Assembly (NCBI RefSeq): GCF_002894645.1
Contig: NZ_NCQY01000030.1
Coordinates: 194,302 to 258,301 of the forward strand
DNA: 64,000 nucleotides
Reading direction: 5' to 3'
From: Salinibacter altiplanensis
GTDB taxonomy: Bacteria > Bacteroidota > Rhodothermia > Rhodothermales > Salinibacteraceae
This document shows, in pieces, positions 10,046 to 18,675 of the stretch (position 1 is the stretch's first letter; every line of letters begins with the position of its first letter). Under the pieces are notes generated by a model that made no database searches, had not been told where the DNA came from, and was given only the letters and a program-made list of their open reading frames with translations. Both the position numbers and the translations under genes were made by a program.

Positions 10046-10960
10046 TCAGTCCGTGAGGCGGTTGTACTGCGAGGAGTGTGAGGGATCCATTTGAACGAGA
10101 AGATTTTGGGCCTGCCCCTCCATATCGCTTCCCTCGAAAATTGCAGTCAGTTCCTGATTCTTCGTCGAGAAGAAGAGGTTCAGGGCATAGGACTGAGACA
10201 AGCGATCGTTGAGCGTCCGAAGCGTCCGAAGCACCTCCATCAGGGTGTCTCGGGCCCCCTCGGTCTCTTGCGCAAACCGGTCAAGCCCCCGTCGATGGTA
10301 CTCGTAGTACACCCGGCGCAGGGGCTCGTGACGTTGTGCCTGTAGGTTCGAAAGAAGCTGCACGCGGGTCTGCTGGGTCCCCACCGAGGACCAGCCCGGA
10401 TCTCCGCTTCCTTCTGCCTGGTCGGCCACCGTCTGTGCTCGGTCAAAGTACGGGGTGCCGCCCAAGGGGCGGAACGTATCGTAGTCGTAGCCGAGGATCA
10501 AATACGCGTAGAAGTCAAGCACCGACGTCAACGGGTCGTAGCGGTCGAGGTCACGGGTGAGGGAGGAGCCCCGACTGTACTCAAAGCGCCATTCTGGATC
10601 GTTAATCCGAGCGACCACCGACGACTGCGTCGTTCCGTAGATGGGGCGGCGGGTGGTGACGATTAGCCGTGCCTGAAACTCAGAAAGACTGACCGACTCG
10701 AGAAGAACAATCTGCATCGAGCAGGAAACGCGCTCGTAGGGCAGAAACTCGTCGTCCGTCCAGGAGCGTGTGTTCATGTACTCCTGAACCTGACGTTCAA
10801 GATCATCAAGAAAATCGAACTCGGATTCGGCCCCGCTGATCTGCGAGTCGTCAATCTGAACGCGGCACCGCAACTCTTGTCCGTCGGCCACGGGAACAAA
10901 CAGGAGCACCCCCACGACCACAAATCCCCACACCGCCGCCGGCATTTTGGACACGGCCAT
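10046..10960 (-). CDS. porD: DUF4835/PorD-like secreted protein
   Basis: A 304-residue exported protein of the DUF4835 family, which includes PorD of the type IX secretion/gliding system in Bacteroidota. The N-terminus has a signal peptide (hydrophobic residues about 10-23, then VADGQEL). The mature part starts with the family's typical short-strand segment (QELRCRVQIDDSQI) and contains FLDDLERQVQEYMN, the YDPLTSVLDFYAYLILGYDYD block around residues 150-170, and an alpha-helical C-terminus. The start at 10960 puts the signal peptide at the N-terminus. An upstream in-frame ATG at 11068 adds 36 poorly structured residues. Whether a full type IX system exists here cannot be judged from the window. 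Confidence 0.7.
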   Translation of the reverse strand: MAVSKMPAAVWGFVVVGVLLFVPVADGQELRCRVQIDDSQISGAESEFDFLDDLERQVQEYMNTRSWTDDEFLPYERVSCSMQIVLLESVSLSEFQARLIVTTRRPIYGTTQSSVVARINDPEWRFEYSRGSSLTRDLDRYDPLTSVLDFYAYLILGYDYDTFRPLGGTPYFDRAQTVADQAEGSGDPGWSSVGTQQTRVQLLSNLQAQRHEPLRRVYYEYHRRGLDRFAQETEGARDTLMEVLRTLRTLNDRLSQSYALNLFFSTKNQELTAIFEGSDMEGQAQNLLVQMDPSHSSQYNRLTD

Positions 10961-11107
10961 AGAAGAAAGATGATCAATTTGTGAAGCAGACTTCCTACCT
11001 TTCACGTCGGCGCGAGGTTTCTGACGTCCCTGTCCCGACCCACCGAACTCCACGGTCTCTCGCTTCATCTCACCAGTGCATTCTATGCCATTAGGACTTG
11101 CACACGT

Positions 11108-11128
11108 GAACTGGCCACCGGCCAGTTC
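11108..11128. repeat. Perfect 9-bp inverted repeat
   Basis: GAACTGGCC-ACC-GGCCAGTTC forms a perfect 9-bp stem with a 3-base loop, in non-coding DNA about 150 bases upstream of the PorD-like start. It may be an operator, a mobile-element end or a small hairpin. Confidence 0.5.
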
Positions 11129-11172
11129 TGAGACGAAAGCCCGTCGCTCGCCGGTGAAGCTCCCAACGAATA

Positions 11173-11382
11173 CAGGTCATTCTGAGCAGGGCAAGGCGGA
11201 GCTGAAGCGCTGAGAACGCAGTGCCCGAGTGCTACTGGAGAAATCTCTTCAAGTAAGGCGGAAACGACCCTGCAAGGCAGAAACGTTTTCTCTTGCTTTT
11301 GGCATTTTCAAAGAGACTCACTCTCGAAGCACTTCTTCGCTAACGCTCAGGGCGCTTCGGTCGCAGGCTCCCTCAGAATGAC
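11173..11382. repeat. Inverted pair of TCATTCTGAG repeats
   Basis: GGTCATTCTGAGCAGG occurs at 11175-11190 on the plus strand and AGTCATTCTGAGGGAGCC on the minus strand around 11366-11383. The bases after each copy are related but not identical. A further relative is at 19284-19326. The pattern fits dispersed REP-like palindromic elements. Confidence 0.45.
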
Positions 11383-12011
11383 TTCGATTCCTACGTGGGC
11401 AAACAAGGAGTGTCTCCGGCGAAGGGAGTAAATTTCGCTGGCTAACGATCTTAGAAGCTGTTTGGTGGATTGACGTTCAGCCGACACGAGCGTAGCGACT
11501 GACGAGGCCCAGCCGAGTAAACACAGTGGGCGATGCTGCAAAATGGCGCTCAAATGACGCCCTGTAGCGGGGGCCGAGCAGGAGCGAGGTCATGCCCGTG
11601 GTGAGCTACCGGGCGAATGCAGAAGCCATTTTGCGCCAGGAACGCAGTGACCAAGTAGTTCCCAGGCTGCACGAGATCCACGAAGTCGCAGGCCAGAGAA
11701 CGTCCGCCAAATAGCTTCTTAACTTTGCGAGTCCTAACCATTCACGACAACTCAGTGTGCCCCGCTTTTTTGAGACGGTTCTTCTTTCAATTCTGAGGAC
11801 AGAGCCACACGAGACGACCCGCACGGGACTCTCGTGAAGACATCGGCGGATCCCCCTTCGGCTCCGAGGCGCCGATTTCGTCCCGGTCGATGAATCTTTT
11901 CTGCACACATGCATCTTGATTTTCTACATTTAGCATCGCCCGTTTGATTTTTTGTAATGCAAAAATTAAAATTATAGCCTAGAGACATGGCATCAGTCGC
12001 CCCTTTCTGCC

Positions 12012-12839
12012 ATGCATCGTTTCTTGGGGCTCTTCGTAGTTGGGTGTCTGATGGCGGGCCCAGCACCGGCCCACGGCCAGTCTGCGTACGATCTGTTCGG
12101 CAGTGCTCGGTCCTCTGCCCTCGGCTACGCCTCTACGGCCCTCACGACGACATCCGGCGTGTACGCCAATCCGGCGACGCCGGCCCGCCGGTCCCGTGGA
12201 GTCTCCTCCTTCTTCGTGCGGGAGTCATTTGGACTCTCGGCCCTCCGGTACGGATCGGTGTCGAGCACCTGGCCCGTCGCTTGGGGCAGCCTCTCGGCTG
12301 GGGCCAGCACCTTTGGGGGCGATGGGTACCGGGAGGTTCACTACAGTCTGGGCTATGCCCGTGGGCTCTCGTTCGGAACCAGCCGCCGTACGTACGTCGG
12401 CCTCACGGGACGATACTATCACACCCGAATTGATGGGTATGGCGCCGCCGGCGCGATGGGGTTGCACCTCGGGCTTTTGCTTCCGCTCCTGTCGTCGCTG
12501 CACCTGGGCGCCCACGCCACGAACGTCAACGGTCCCTCACTGGTCGAGGGGGAGCCGCTTCCCCAGACCCTATCGGTGGGCCTCCAGTATCGTGTAGGAG
12601 ACGATCTGCGGGTCCTCGCAGATGTGTTCAAGGATCGCGCTTTTCCCAGCGCCGTCCGGGGCGGACTTGAGGTCCGTCCTCTGTCTCTACTGGCCCTTCG
12701 GGCGGGCGTCACGACCGCCCCCACCCGGTTCACTGGGGGCGTTGGTCTCCACCTCGACTGGCTACAGGCGCACGTGGCCGCCGAACAGCACGCCGAACTC
12801 GGCTGGTCCCCCTCCGTGTCGTTGGAGATTCACTGGTAG
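12012..12839 (+). CDS. PorV/PorQ-like outer-membrane barrel protein
   Basis: A 275-residue outer-membrane protein. A signal peptide (residues 1-22, ending in AHGQ) is followed by the segment SARSSALGYASTALTTTSGVYANPA, which is the hallmark of the PorV/PorQ and UPF0164 barrels (here quoted in parts: SARSSALGYA and VYANPA, residues 31-54). The rest consists of alternating amphipathic strands and ends in an aromatic residue (EIHW), as expected for a beta-barrel. The next gene, an HhH/barrel protein, starts ten bases after its stop, so the two are probably co-transcribed. PorV- and PorQ-type proteins act in type IX secretion in Bacteroidota. Assignment to one or the other is not possible by eye. 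Confidence 0.7.
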   Translation: MHRFLGLFVVGCLMAGPAPAHGQSAYDLFGSARSSALGYASTALTTTSGVYANPATPARRSRGVSSFFVRESFGLSALRYGSVSSTWPVAWGSLSAGASTFGGDGYREVHYSLGYARGLSFGTSRRTYVGLTGRYYHTRIDGYGAAGAMGLHLGLLLPLLSSLHLGAHATNVNGPSLVEGEPLPQTLSVGLQYRVGDDLRVLADVFKDRAFPSAVRGGLEVRPLSLLALRAGVTTAPTRFTGGVGLHLDWLQAHVAAEQHAELGWSPSVSLEIHW

Positions 12840-12849
12840 CGATGCCCCA

Positions 12850-14955
12850 ATGCCTCCGGTACGCCCCACCTTTCAACCCACCCTGCCAGCGCTCCTTGGG
12901 CTACTCCTTCTGATCGCTGCCCCCCCCGGCACGGCTGCCCAGCCATACACAGACACACTGAGTGTAGACACGACAGACCTTGGGCCACGTCTTGAGCGCG
13001 TCTTGGACGCACTCAGTACCACGGACCGCACGGGGACGCTGGCAGCCGAGCATCTTGCTGACCTAGAGGCACGCCCCCTCGCCCTCAACCAGGCCTCTGC
13101 CGCTGACCTGTCGATGATTCCCGGTCTTTCACTCAGGAACGCCCATCGCATCGTCCGGCACCGGGCCGAGAATGGCCCCTTTGGCGCGTTGGGGGCCCTG
13201 CAGACTGTGGAAGGCATCGGCCCCACGACGGTGCACGCTGTTCGTCCCTTTTTGCGACTGGAGGCCCCAACCGCTCCGTCCGTCTTCCCCACATTCGCCG
13301 CGATTACGTCGAACCTTAGCGTCCAGCTTACTCAGCGCGTTACACGGCGGCTCGACTTGGGACGTGGGTTCCACGGGAATCAATTTTTGGGACCTCCGGG
13401 ACGCCTCACGACGCGTCTCCAGCTCGCCCACGAACGTCGCCTTCAACTAGCGTTGACGCTTGACAAGGATCCCGGCGAACCGATTCGGTGGAACCCCGAA
13501 ACCCAAACCTATGGATTCGATCATGTGACCGGCAGCCTCACCCTGCGTGACCTTGGGCGCCTCGAGACACTTGTTTTGGGCGACTTTACCGCCCAGTTTG
13601 GACGAGGCGTTACCCTTTGGCAGGGGCTCCGATTCGGCAAGGGCCGGGACCCAATTGCCCCGCCCCAGGCACACGGCCGTGGCCTCCGCTCCTATCGTTC
13701 CGCCTCAGAGACCTCGTTCTTCCGCGGAGCAGCGGCCACACTTGGGCTGCCCGGAGCTCTTTCTCTCACTGCGTTCGTCTCGCGTCGGCATCGGGACGCC
13801 TCGATCGATTCCTCGTTCACGGGTGTCGACGGCCCATTTCCCGTGCGGACCGTGTCCGGTGACGGCCGGCACCGGACTCCCAGCGAGCTTGCCCGGAAAG
13901 GCACATTCGGGGAGACGACAAGTGGGGGCGCGCTGGAGTACCGGCGGTCGGGGCTTCGGCTCGGAGTCACGGGATATCACGCTCGCTTCTCACGAGCACT
14001 CCGGCCCGGCGATCGGCCTTACCGTCAGTTCCGAGTTACGGGCCACGAAACGTCGATGATTGGGGCACACGGAACAGCATTTCTCGGGGATTACACCCTG
14101 TTCGGGGAAATCGCTCGGGCTCCTCGTGGCTCCTATGGGGGCCTGCTGGGGGGCGCGCTAAACGGAGAGTACGCGGACGCAGTACTGCTAGGGCGCCGGT
14201 ATCCACCTGACTTTGCGTCATTCTACGGCAGTGCTTTCGGGGGCGGAGTCCAGACACAGAACGAAACGGGCGTCTACACCGGCCTGCAACTCCGGGTGGC
14301 CCCAGCATGGACCCTCGGCGCGTATTTCGATCAATATCGTGCTCCCTGGCTCCAATTTAGCATCCCTCGTCCCTCCACCGGATGGGAGGCGCGCCTGGTT
14401 CTTGAGCATGAGCCTCGTCCCTGGCTCTCCAGCTATCTTCAGGTCCGTGTTCAGGAGGACGACGAAGGCACCGAGTACCAACGGGGCAGTCGGCTTCTCG
14501 AGGGCCTTCACCGGAAGCGGCGGCACTCGGCGCGCTGGCACACCGAATACGCATTCAGCGACGCTTTCACAGTACGAACGCGCCTCGAATTGTCCCTCCA
14601 CACGAGCCCAGAGGCCCGTTCACGTGGGTTCTTCTTGGCCCAAGGGGTTCGTTGGACCCCCACCCCTGTTTTGACCGTAGATGCACGTACTGCGATCTTC
14701 GATACGGAAGGATTTGCAGCCCGAATTTATGCCTACGAGCACGATCTGAGGTACAGTTTCTCCGCGCCCGTTTTCTTTGATCGAGGACGGCGATCTTATC
14801 TCCTGGTGCAGTACGAACCGCACCCGTCGCTCACACTGGAGGCAAAGTACGGGGTCACCAGCTATGAGAACCGTAGCACAATCGGCTCCGGGCTCAATCA
14901 AGTAGAAGGATCCCGACGCCGCGCGCTTCGACTACAGGTGCATTGGACCCTGTAG
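12850..14955 (+). CDS. Helix-hairpin-helix (ComEA-like) protein with barrel-like C-terminus
   Basis: A 701-residue exported protein. A signal peptide (about residues 10-30) precedes a ComEA-like helix-hairpin-helix pair at about 70-140 (LALNQASAADLSMIPGLS and LQTVEGIGPTTVHAVRPF). The remaining ~550 residues are rich in short alternating strands with aromatic girdles (GDFTAQFGRGVTLWQGLRFG) and end in LQVHWTL, typical of an outer-membrane barrel. This architecture is common in Bacteroidota as a 'ComEA/helix-hairpin-helix domain protein' without a settled role; DNA handling or envelope function are both possible. The start ATG at 12850 was chosen for the signal peptide and the 10-base distance from the previous gene. 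An earlier in-frame ATG lies inside that gene. Confidence 0.75.
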   Translation: MPPVRPTFQPTLPALLGLLLLIAAPPGTAAQPYTDTLSVDTTDLGPRLERVLDALSTTDRTGTLAAEHLADLEARPLALNQASAADLSMIPGLSLRNAHRIVRHRAENGPFGALGALQTVEGIGPTTVHAVRPFLRLEAPTAPSVFPTFAAITSNLSVQLTQRVTRRLDLGRGFHGNQFLGPPGRLTTRLQLAHERRLQLALTLDKDPGEPIRWNPETQTYGFDHVTGSLTLRDLGRLETLVLGDFTAQFGRGVTLWQGLRFGKGRDPIAPPQAHGRGLRSYRSASETSFFRGAAATLGLPGALSLTAFVSRRHRDASIDSSFTGVDGPFPVRTVSGDGRHRTPSELARKGTFGETTSGGALEYRRSGLRLGVTGYHARFSRALRPGDRPYRQFRVTGHETSMIGAHGTAFLGDYTLFGEIARAPRGSYGGLLGGALNGEYADAVLLGRRYPPDFASFYGSAFGGGVQTQNETGVYTGLQLRVAPAWTLGAYFDQYRAPWLQFSIPRPSTGWEARLVLEHEPRPWLSSYLQVRVQEDDEGTEYQRGSRLLEGLHRKRRHSARWHTEYAFSDAFTVRTRLELSLHTSPEARSRGFFLAQGVRWTPTPVLTVDARTAIFDTEGFAARIYAYEHDLRYSFSAPVFFDRGRRSYLLVQYEPHPSLTLEAKYGVTSYENRSTIGSGLNQVEGSRRRALRLQVHWTL

Positions 14956-15161
14956 AGAGCGTCAGGAAACACCGAATCTTCGTTGAAGCCTGGCATGATG
15001 GTTGATCTAAACGAAGTCCGGCTGGATCTCAGGATCCGTGCGCGCATTGACTTTTTTGCTTCTAGCCGTCGCTTTGCCTGTAGTAGCACGGACCGAGGCC
15101 TGTTAAGAAGTGCCTTCCAGCCCTCGTTTTTCTTGGTTCTCTCACCCCCACCCTTTGATCT

Positions 15162-15545
15162 ATGCCTTCACCGGAGAACCCTCACATTTTGGCCGTAGAA
15201 GACAACTCGGAAACCCAGCCGTTGTTGGAGCATCTCTTGAAGGAGTCGTACGAAACTGAAGTGGTGCCCGGCGTCGAGGCAGCCCTATCCGCCGTGGAGG
15301 CGAGCTCGTTTGAGGTTTTGCTGCTCGACATCAATCTGAGTGAGGACCAGACAGGAACGGACCTGCTTCACCTGATCCGGGAACGGGACGGCATGGCTCA
15401 GGTCCCCGCGATCGCGCTCACGGCCTATGCCATGCCGGGAGACCGCGAAGACTTTCTTGAGAAGGGCTTTGACGAATACGTCAGTAAACCGTTTACCCGT
15501 GACGACCTTACGGAGGCGATCGACAGCACCCTCAGCCCCGCGTAG
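15162..15545 (+). CDS. Single-domain response regulator (CheY-like receiver)
   Basis: A 127-residue stand-alone receiver domain. The acidic pocket (E13/D14 in AVEDN), the phospho-acceptor D56 (LLLDINL), T87 (ALTAYA) and K109 (SKPF) are all in place. There is no output domain, so it should work by protein-protein contact, as CheY or Spo0F-type regulators do. No histidine kinase gene is nearby, so its partner kinase must be elsewhere. It stands alone between the HhH/barrel gene (206 bases upstream) and a minus-strand zinc-ribbon gene. Confidence 0.93.
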   Translation: MPSPENPHILAVEDNSETQPLLEHLLKESYETEVVPGVEAALSAVEASSFEVLLLDINLSEDQTGTDLLHLIRERDGMAQVPAIALTAYAMPGDREDFLEKGFDEYVSKPFTRDDLTEAIDSTLSPA

Positions 15546-15575
15546 TCCTCCCGACCCTGAGAAGAGCCCAGGACG

Positions 15576-15605
15576 AGAAAAGCCCAGGACCGACGGCCCT
15601 GGGCT
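15576..15605 (-). terminator. Intrinsic terminator of the zinc-ribbon gene
   Basis: On the minus strand AGCCCAGG and CCTGGGCT form an 8-bp stem, directly followed by TTTTC. It lies about 50 bases past the stop of the zinc-ribbon gene and is oriented for it. Confidence 0.7.
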
Positions 15606-15654
15606 CGACGCCAGACGGATCCGGAAGTAGCGTGGCACGGCACGCCAGGAGCCC

Positions 15655-16035
15655 CTAATTCATGCATGTGGCCTTGAGCGTATCACGTCGGTCCGAAAGA
15701 AGTGATTCCCATTCGGACTCCTCCACAGGCTCGTCTCCCTTGAAATACTCCCACTCATCGACGCTCTCGTCAGAGATGACGACCGCGTTCGACATGTGAG
15801 CCACACGCTTGAGAACCGGAGACGTCTCCATCTGATGGACGAAGGTGATGGTGCACTCGCCGTCGGCGGTCCTCTCTTTCACCGACAGCCAATTGTCGCC
15901 ACAGACCTGACAACTGTAAAACCGAGATTCTTGCTCCTCGCCGAGCAGGTTATCAAATTGATCCTCTTCTTCGAACACGACCTGCATCGGACGCAGACTT
16001 TCACATCCACACGTCTTGCAGCGGAGCGTTTCCAT
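15655..16035 (-). CDS. Small acidic zinc-ribbon protein, function unknown
   Basis: A 126-residue protein that starts METLRCKTCGCESLRP. It has CxxCxC near residues 6-11 and a second CQVCG knuckle at about 46-50, so two Cys clusters can make one zinc ribbon. An acidic stretch lies between them (VFEEEDQFDNLLGEEQESRF), and the C-terminal half is acidic (DESVDEWEYFKGDEPVEES). No enzyme motif is seen. The ATG at 16035 is preferred because the longer frame upstream has no protein-like sequence. It has its own terminator downstream. Function cannot be assigned; a nucleic-acid- or protein-binding role would fit a zinc ribbon. Confidence 0.65.
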   Translation of the reverse strand: METLRCKTCGCESLRPMQVVFEEEDQFDNLLGEEQESRFYSCQVCGDNWLSVKERTADGECTITFVHQMETSPVLKRVAHMSNAVVISDESVDEWEYFKGDEPVEESEWESLLSDRRDTLKATCMN

Positions 16036-16532
16036 ACAGGCAAGGTAGACTGATGAACAGTCAATGTGCCAAAGGTAACGCCGGCTTCGCGTGCAGGTTC
16101 GTTCAGTCGCGCTGAAGACCCATTGGGGACCCTGGCCCTCTCCGCACTGGCCCTCTCCGCATTGCACGTTCCCTCACTCAGCTCGAATGGCAGTGCCAGT
16201 TTGCAGGTCAAATTCTAGCACATGGACAAAGCGAAATTGGGGTCCACTTCCAATCCCACGCGAGACACCCTCTCGCCGCTCGGACCCTGAATTTCTTGGC
16301 TGAACGGGAAGGGCATGACAAATTCGTTCGACCAGTCCAAAACATTCCCTCTCTGAATGATGAGGTCGACGTGGTCGTGGGGAGCTCGTGTTCAACTTCG
16401 GGCAGTGAGCCGAACTGCAGTGAGGGGGCATCGTGTTGCTCCGAAACAAGGAGACCGGTGCTCGTGTCTTCTCTTCTCCTTCCCCTTGCAGCCCAAGCCC
16501 GTCACAGCCCTTCTCATTTCCCCATTTGCCCG
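16036..16532. other. Intergenic region
   Basis: About 500 bases between two divergent genes. A perfect 15-base tandem duplication (CTGGCCCTCTCCGCA at 16132-16146 and again at 16147-16161) is the only feature noticed. Promoters for both flanking genes are expected here. Confidence 0.4.
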
Positions 16533-17177
16533 ATGACCGTCACCCTCGAAGCCCGCTGGTTTGGCCCAGCGCCCCTCCCTGGTGCCCTTCAAGAATGGTT
16601 CACCTCTTCGGGATCGGCAGAGACCTCAACCCAGACGGACCTTTATTTGCCCGCCGAAGACCCAGCGCTCAACCTGAAGATGCGGGACGACCAGATTCAG
16701 ATTAAACGTCGCCTCGCCGGCCCACTCAGCACCACCTTCAGCGATGCGGCAAGCGGGCGGTGCGAGCAGTGGGGAAAGTGGACGCTGGACCTGGCAGGCC
16801 CATCCTCGGCCCTGTGGGACGACGACCCCACCGATCTGTGGGTGCCCGTGGAGAAGACGCGTCACCAACGCTCGTTCGCCCCAGACGAACAGCCTGCCCT
16901 TACGGATGCCCTTCCCACGACGCCCCCGGCGACCCTCGATGCGGAGCTGACTACGGTCGAGGCTGCAGGGAACACCGCCTGGACCTTGTGCCTGGAGGCC
17001 GAGGGGCCTGCTCAGGGCCTCGCGGACACGCTCATGGCGGCCGGCCCGGTTGTGCTGGACGAGACCCTGCCGGTCTCCCTGACCCCCGACCAGTCATTCG
17101 GCTACGTGCGATGGCTACAGCAACGCCCCACCGTCACGACACGGCCCGCCCCCGACGTGCAGATTCCTCGCCGCTAA
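16533..17177 (+). CDS. Uncharacterised protein, possibly CYTH-like
   Basis: A 214-residue soluble protein with no signal peptide. The first half (LEARWFGPAPLP, TDLYLPAEDPALNLKMR, IQIKRRL) has the look of a charged-strand barrel such as the CYTH/triphosphate-tunnel fold, in which a D-x-Y-L strand is followed by K-x-R and I-K-R strands. This is a weak visual resemblance, and the classical ExExK start motif is not present. The start ATG at 16533 was chosen because the upstream extension is compositionally unlike a protein. It is not in an evident operon; the GDPD gene begins 265 bases further on. Confidence 0.55.
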   Translation: MTVTLEARWFGPAPLPGALQEWFTSSGSAETSTQTDLYLPAEDPALNLKMRDDQIQIKRRLAGPLSTTFSDAASGRCEQWGKWTLDLAGPSSALWDDDPTDLWVPVEKTRHQRSFAPDEQPALTDALPTTPPATLDAELTTVEAAGNTAWTLCLEAEGPAQGLADTLMAAGPVVLDETLPVSLTPDQSFGYVRWLQQRPTVTTRPAPDVQIPRR

Positions 17178-17442
17178 CGAACACGTCTCCCCCCTGTGCA
17201 CGGTGGAGCGTAAAGCTTTTGTCCCGAACGGGGAGACCTGCCCCGATGCTGCCGTCCAAGGTGGGGGCAGCGCTCGGCGGGTTGGTGCAGGTCCGACGAA
17301 GGAAGCTGCCTCCCGTTCAGCCACACGCCCATGCCGCCTGTCCGCGCCCAAGCAATGGCTGTGGACAGGCCCCGACAGAGCTACATGTGCCATCCGGTGC
17401 AGGGCCTGCGAGTGATTTCTCAAATGCGACTCGACGCAAACT

Positions 17443-18378
17443 GTGAGGCATTTCCATCGCCCCTGTTCCCCATGGATTCTCCTTTGTACGTGTGTTTTTG
17501 GCACCCTAGCCCTGACCGGTTGCCAGGGCACCCAGTCGGAAACAGCCGGCCAGGCAGTTGCCCCCCCTACAGCGGAGCACTACCGGGCCTTTCAGCGCGC
17601 TGATCGCCTCGCGGCATATCTCCGTTCGTCCCCGAATCCGCTGGTCAGCGCTCACCGAGGCGGCCCAGACGCAGGCTTTCCCGAAAACGCACTCCAAACC
17701 TTCGGGCACGCCCTTACACAGGGCCCAGTCCTCCTGGAAATTGATGTGCGAATGACCAAAGACAGCGTGCTCGTGCTGATGCACGACGATACGCTCACCC
17801 GCACAACAACAGGGCGCGGCGCCGTCCAGGCCCAAACCCTAAAGGAGATACGGTCCGTGCAGCTCGTGACCAACACCGGAACCCCGACTCGATTCGAGGT
17901 TCCGACGCTCTCGGAGGCGCTGGCCTGGGCGGAAGGCCGGGCCGTTCTCCAGCTTGACATCAAAGAACATGTGCCCCGCTCTCGGGTGGCTGCGGCTCTC
18001 CAGCGGCAGGACGCCCTGGACCAAGCACTGGTCATCACCTACACGCTAGAAGACGCAAAGTGGTACCACCAACGTCTGCCGGACCTCGTCCTCTCGGCGT
18101 CGGCGGAAACACGGGAGGACGCCAGCGCTCTGGTTCAGCGGATCGACCCGTCGCGCCTACTTGGATGGGTGGGAATTGGAGAGGTTGCCGACGGCCCCGC
18201 CGAGGTCTTTTCGGAGAACGGAGTTCCCATAGCGGTTGGGACCTTCGGGGAAACGGATCGTCAGGCACGAAACCAGGGACTCATCGTGTACCACCGGCTG
18301 TTCAATCAGGGGGTCGACGTGGTTTCCACCAATGAGCCCGCCCTTGCCAGCCAAGCAGCCGCCACCTACGCTCCTTAG
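17443..18378 (+). CDS. Glycerophosphodiester phosphodiesterase family lipoprotein
   Basis: Hydrolyses glycerophosphodiesters to sn-glycerol 3-phosphate and an alcohol, or acts on a related phosphodiester. The N-terminus is a lipoprotein signal with lipobox LTGC (Cys27), so it should be anchored in the envelope. The GDPD TIM-barrel motifs are intact: AHRGG (H71, R72), PENALQTF (E81, N82), EIDVRMTKD (E99, D101) and MHD (H114, D115). The length of 311 residues is usual. The start codon is GTG at 17443, picked because it places the lipobox at the right distance. The gene appears monocistronic, and a decayed nuclease gene lies on the other strand just beyond it. Confidence 0.88.
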   Translation: MRHFHRPCSPWILLCTCVFGTLALTGCQGTQSETAGQAVAPPTAEHYRAFQRADRLAAYLRSSPNPLVSAHRGGPDAGFPENALQTFGHALTQGPVLLEIDVRMTKDSVLVLMHDDTLTRTTTGRGAVQAQTLKEIRSVQLVTNTGTPTRFEVPTLSEALAWAEGRAVLQLDIKEHVPRSRVAAALQRQDALDQALVITYTLEDAKWYHQRLPDLVLSASAETREDASALVQRIDPSRLLGWVGIGEVADGPAEVFSENGVPIAVGTFGETDRQARNQGLIVYHRLFNQGVDVVSTNEPALASQAAATYAP

Positions 18379-18419
18379 CCCTCGAACTGAGGGGCAGCGG
18401 GCGTCTGCGTGTTCTGGAG

Positions 18420-18675
18420 TCAAAAGCGCTGAGCCTCCTGTGCCGTGTGGATGCAGTCGTATTCCAGACGCCGGGCGTGGGCTTTCGTAAAACTACGGGT
18501 TTTGGACGTGATGGGAACGGCTGTCGTCCAGAAGTCTTTCTGCCGACGGTGACCAGCAATGCGCTGCAGGCAGTTCTTGGCCTCCCCAATGTACGCCGGA
18601 GGCTTGCTCGCGTCGTCGCCCACCTCATCGAACCGGAAGAAAGATCTGTACGGTCTTTGGACGAGCGTTTTTCAT
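18420..18675 (-). pseudogene. Decayed GIY-YIG nuclease family gene
   Basis: Two pieces of a GIY-YIG-family gene remain on the minus strand. From ATG 18675 a short frame gives MKNARPKTVQIFLPV, which is the typical N-terminus of the larger GIY-YIG proteins of this kind. It hits a stop, and in another frame the sequence resumes with FDEVGDDASKPPAYIGEAK and KDFWTTAVPITSKTRSFTKA, the family's YIG/nuclease core, up to a stop at 18420. Some 50-60 residues between the pieces appear deleted with a frame change, and the usual C-terminal part is missing. The gene cannot make an intact enzyme. Confidence 0.65.

Larger units (their letters stand above)
10961..12011. other. 1-kb non-coding region with repeats
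   Basis: There is no convincing intact gene in this stretch. It contains a perfect hairpin (11108-11128), an inverted pair of TCATTCTGAG-type repeats (about 11173 and 11372), and a minus-strand frame at 11550-11741 that could be the remnant of an oxygenase gene (very uncertain). An AT-rich block (about 11925-11990) just before the next gene probably holds its promoter. Confidence 0.5.
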
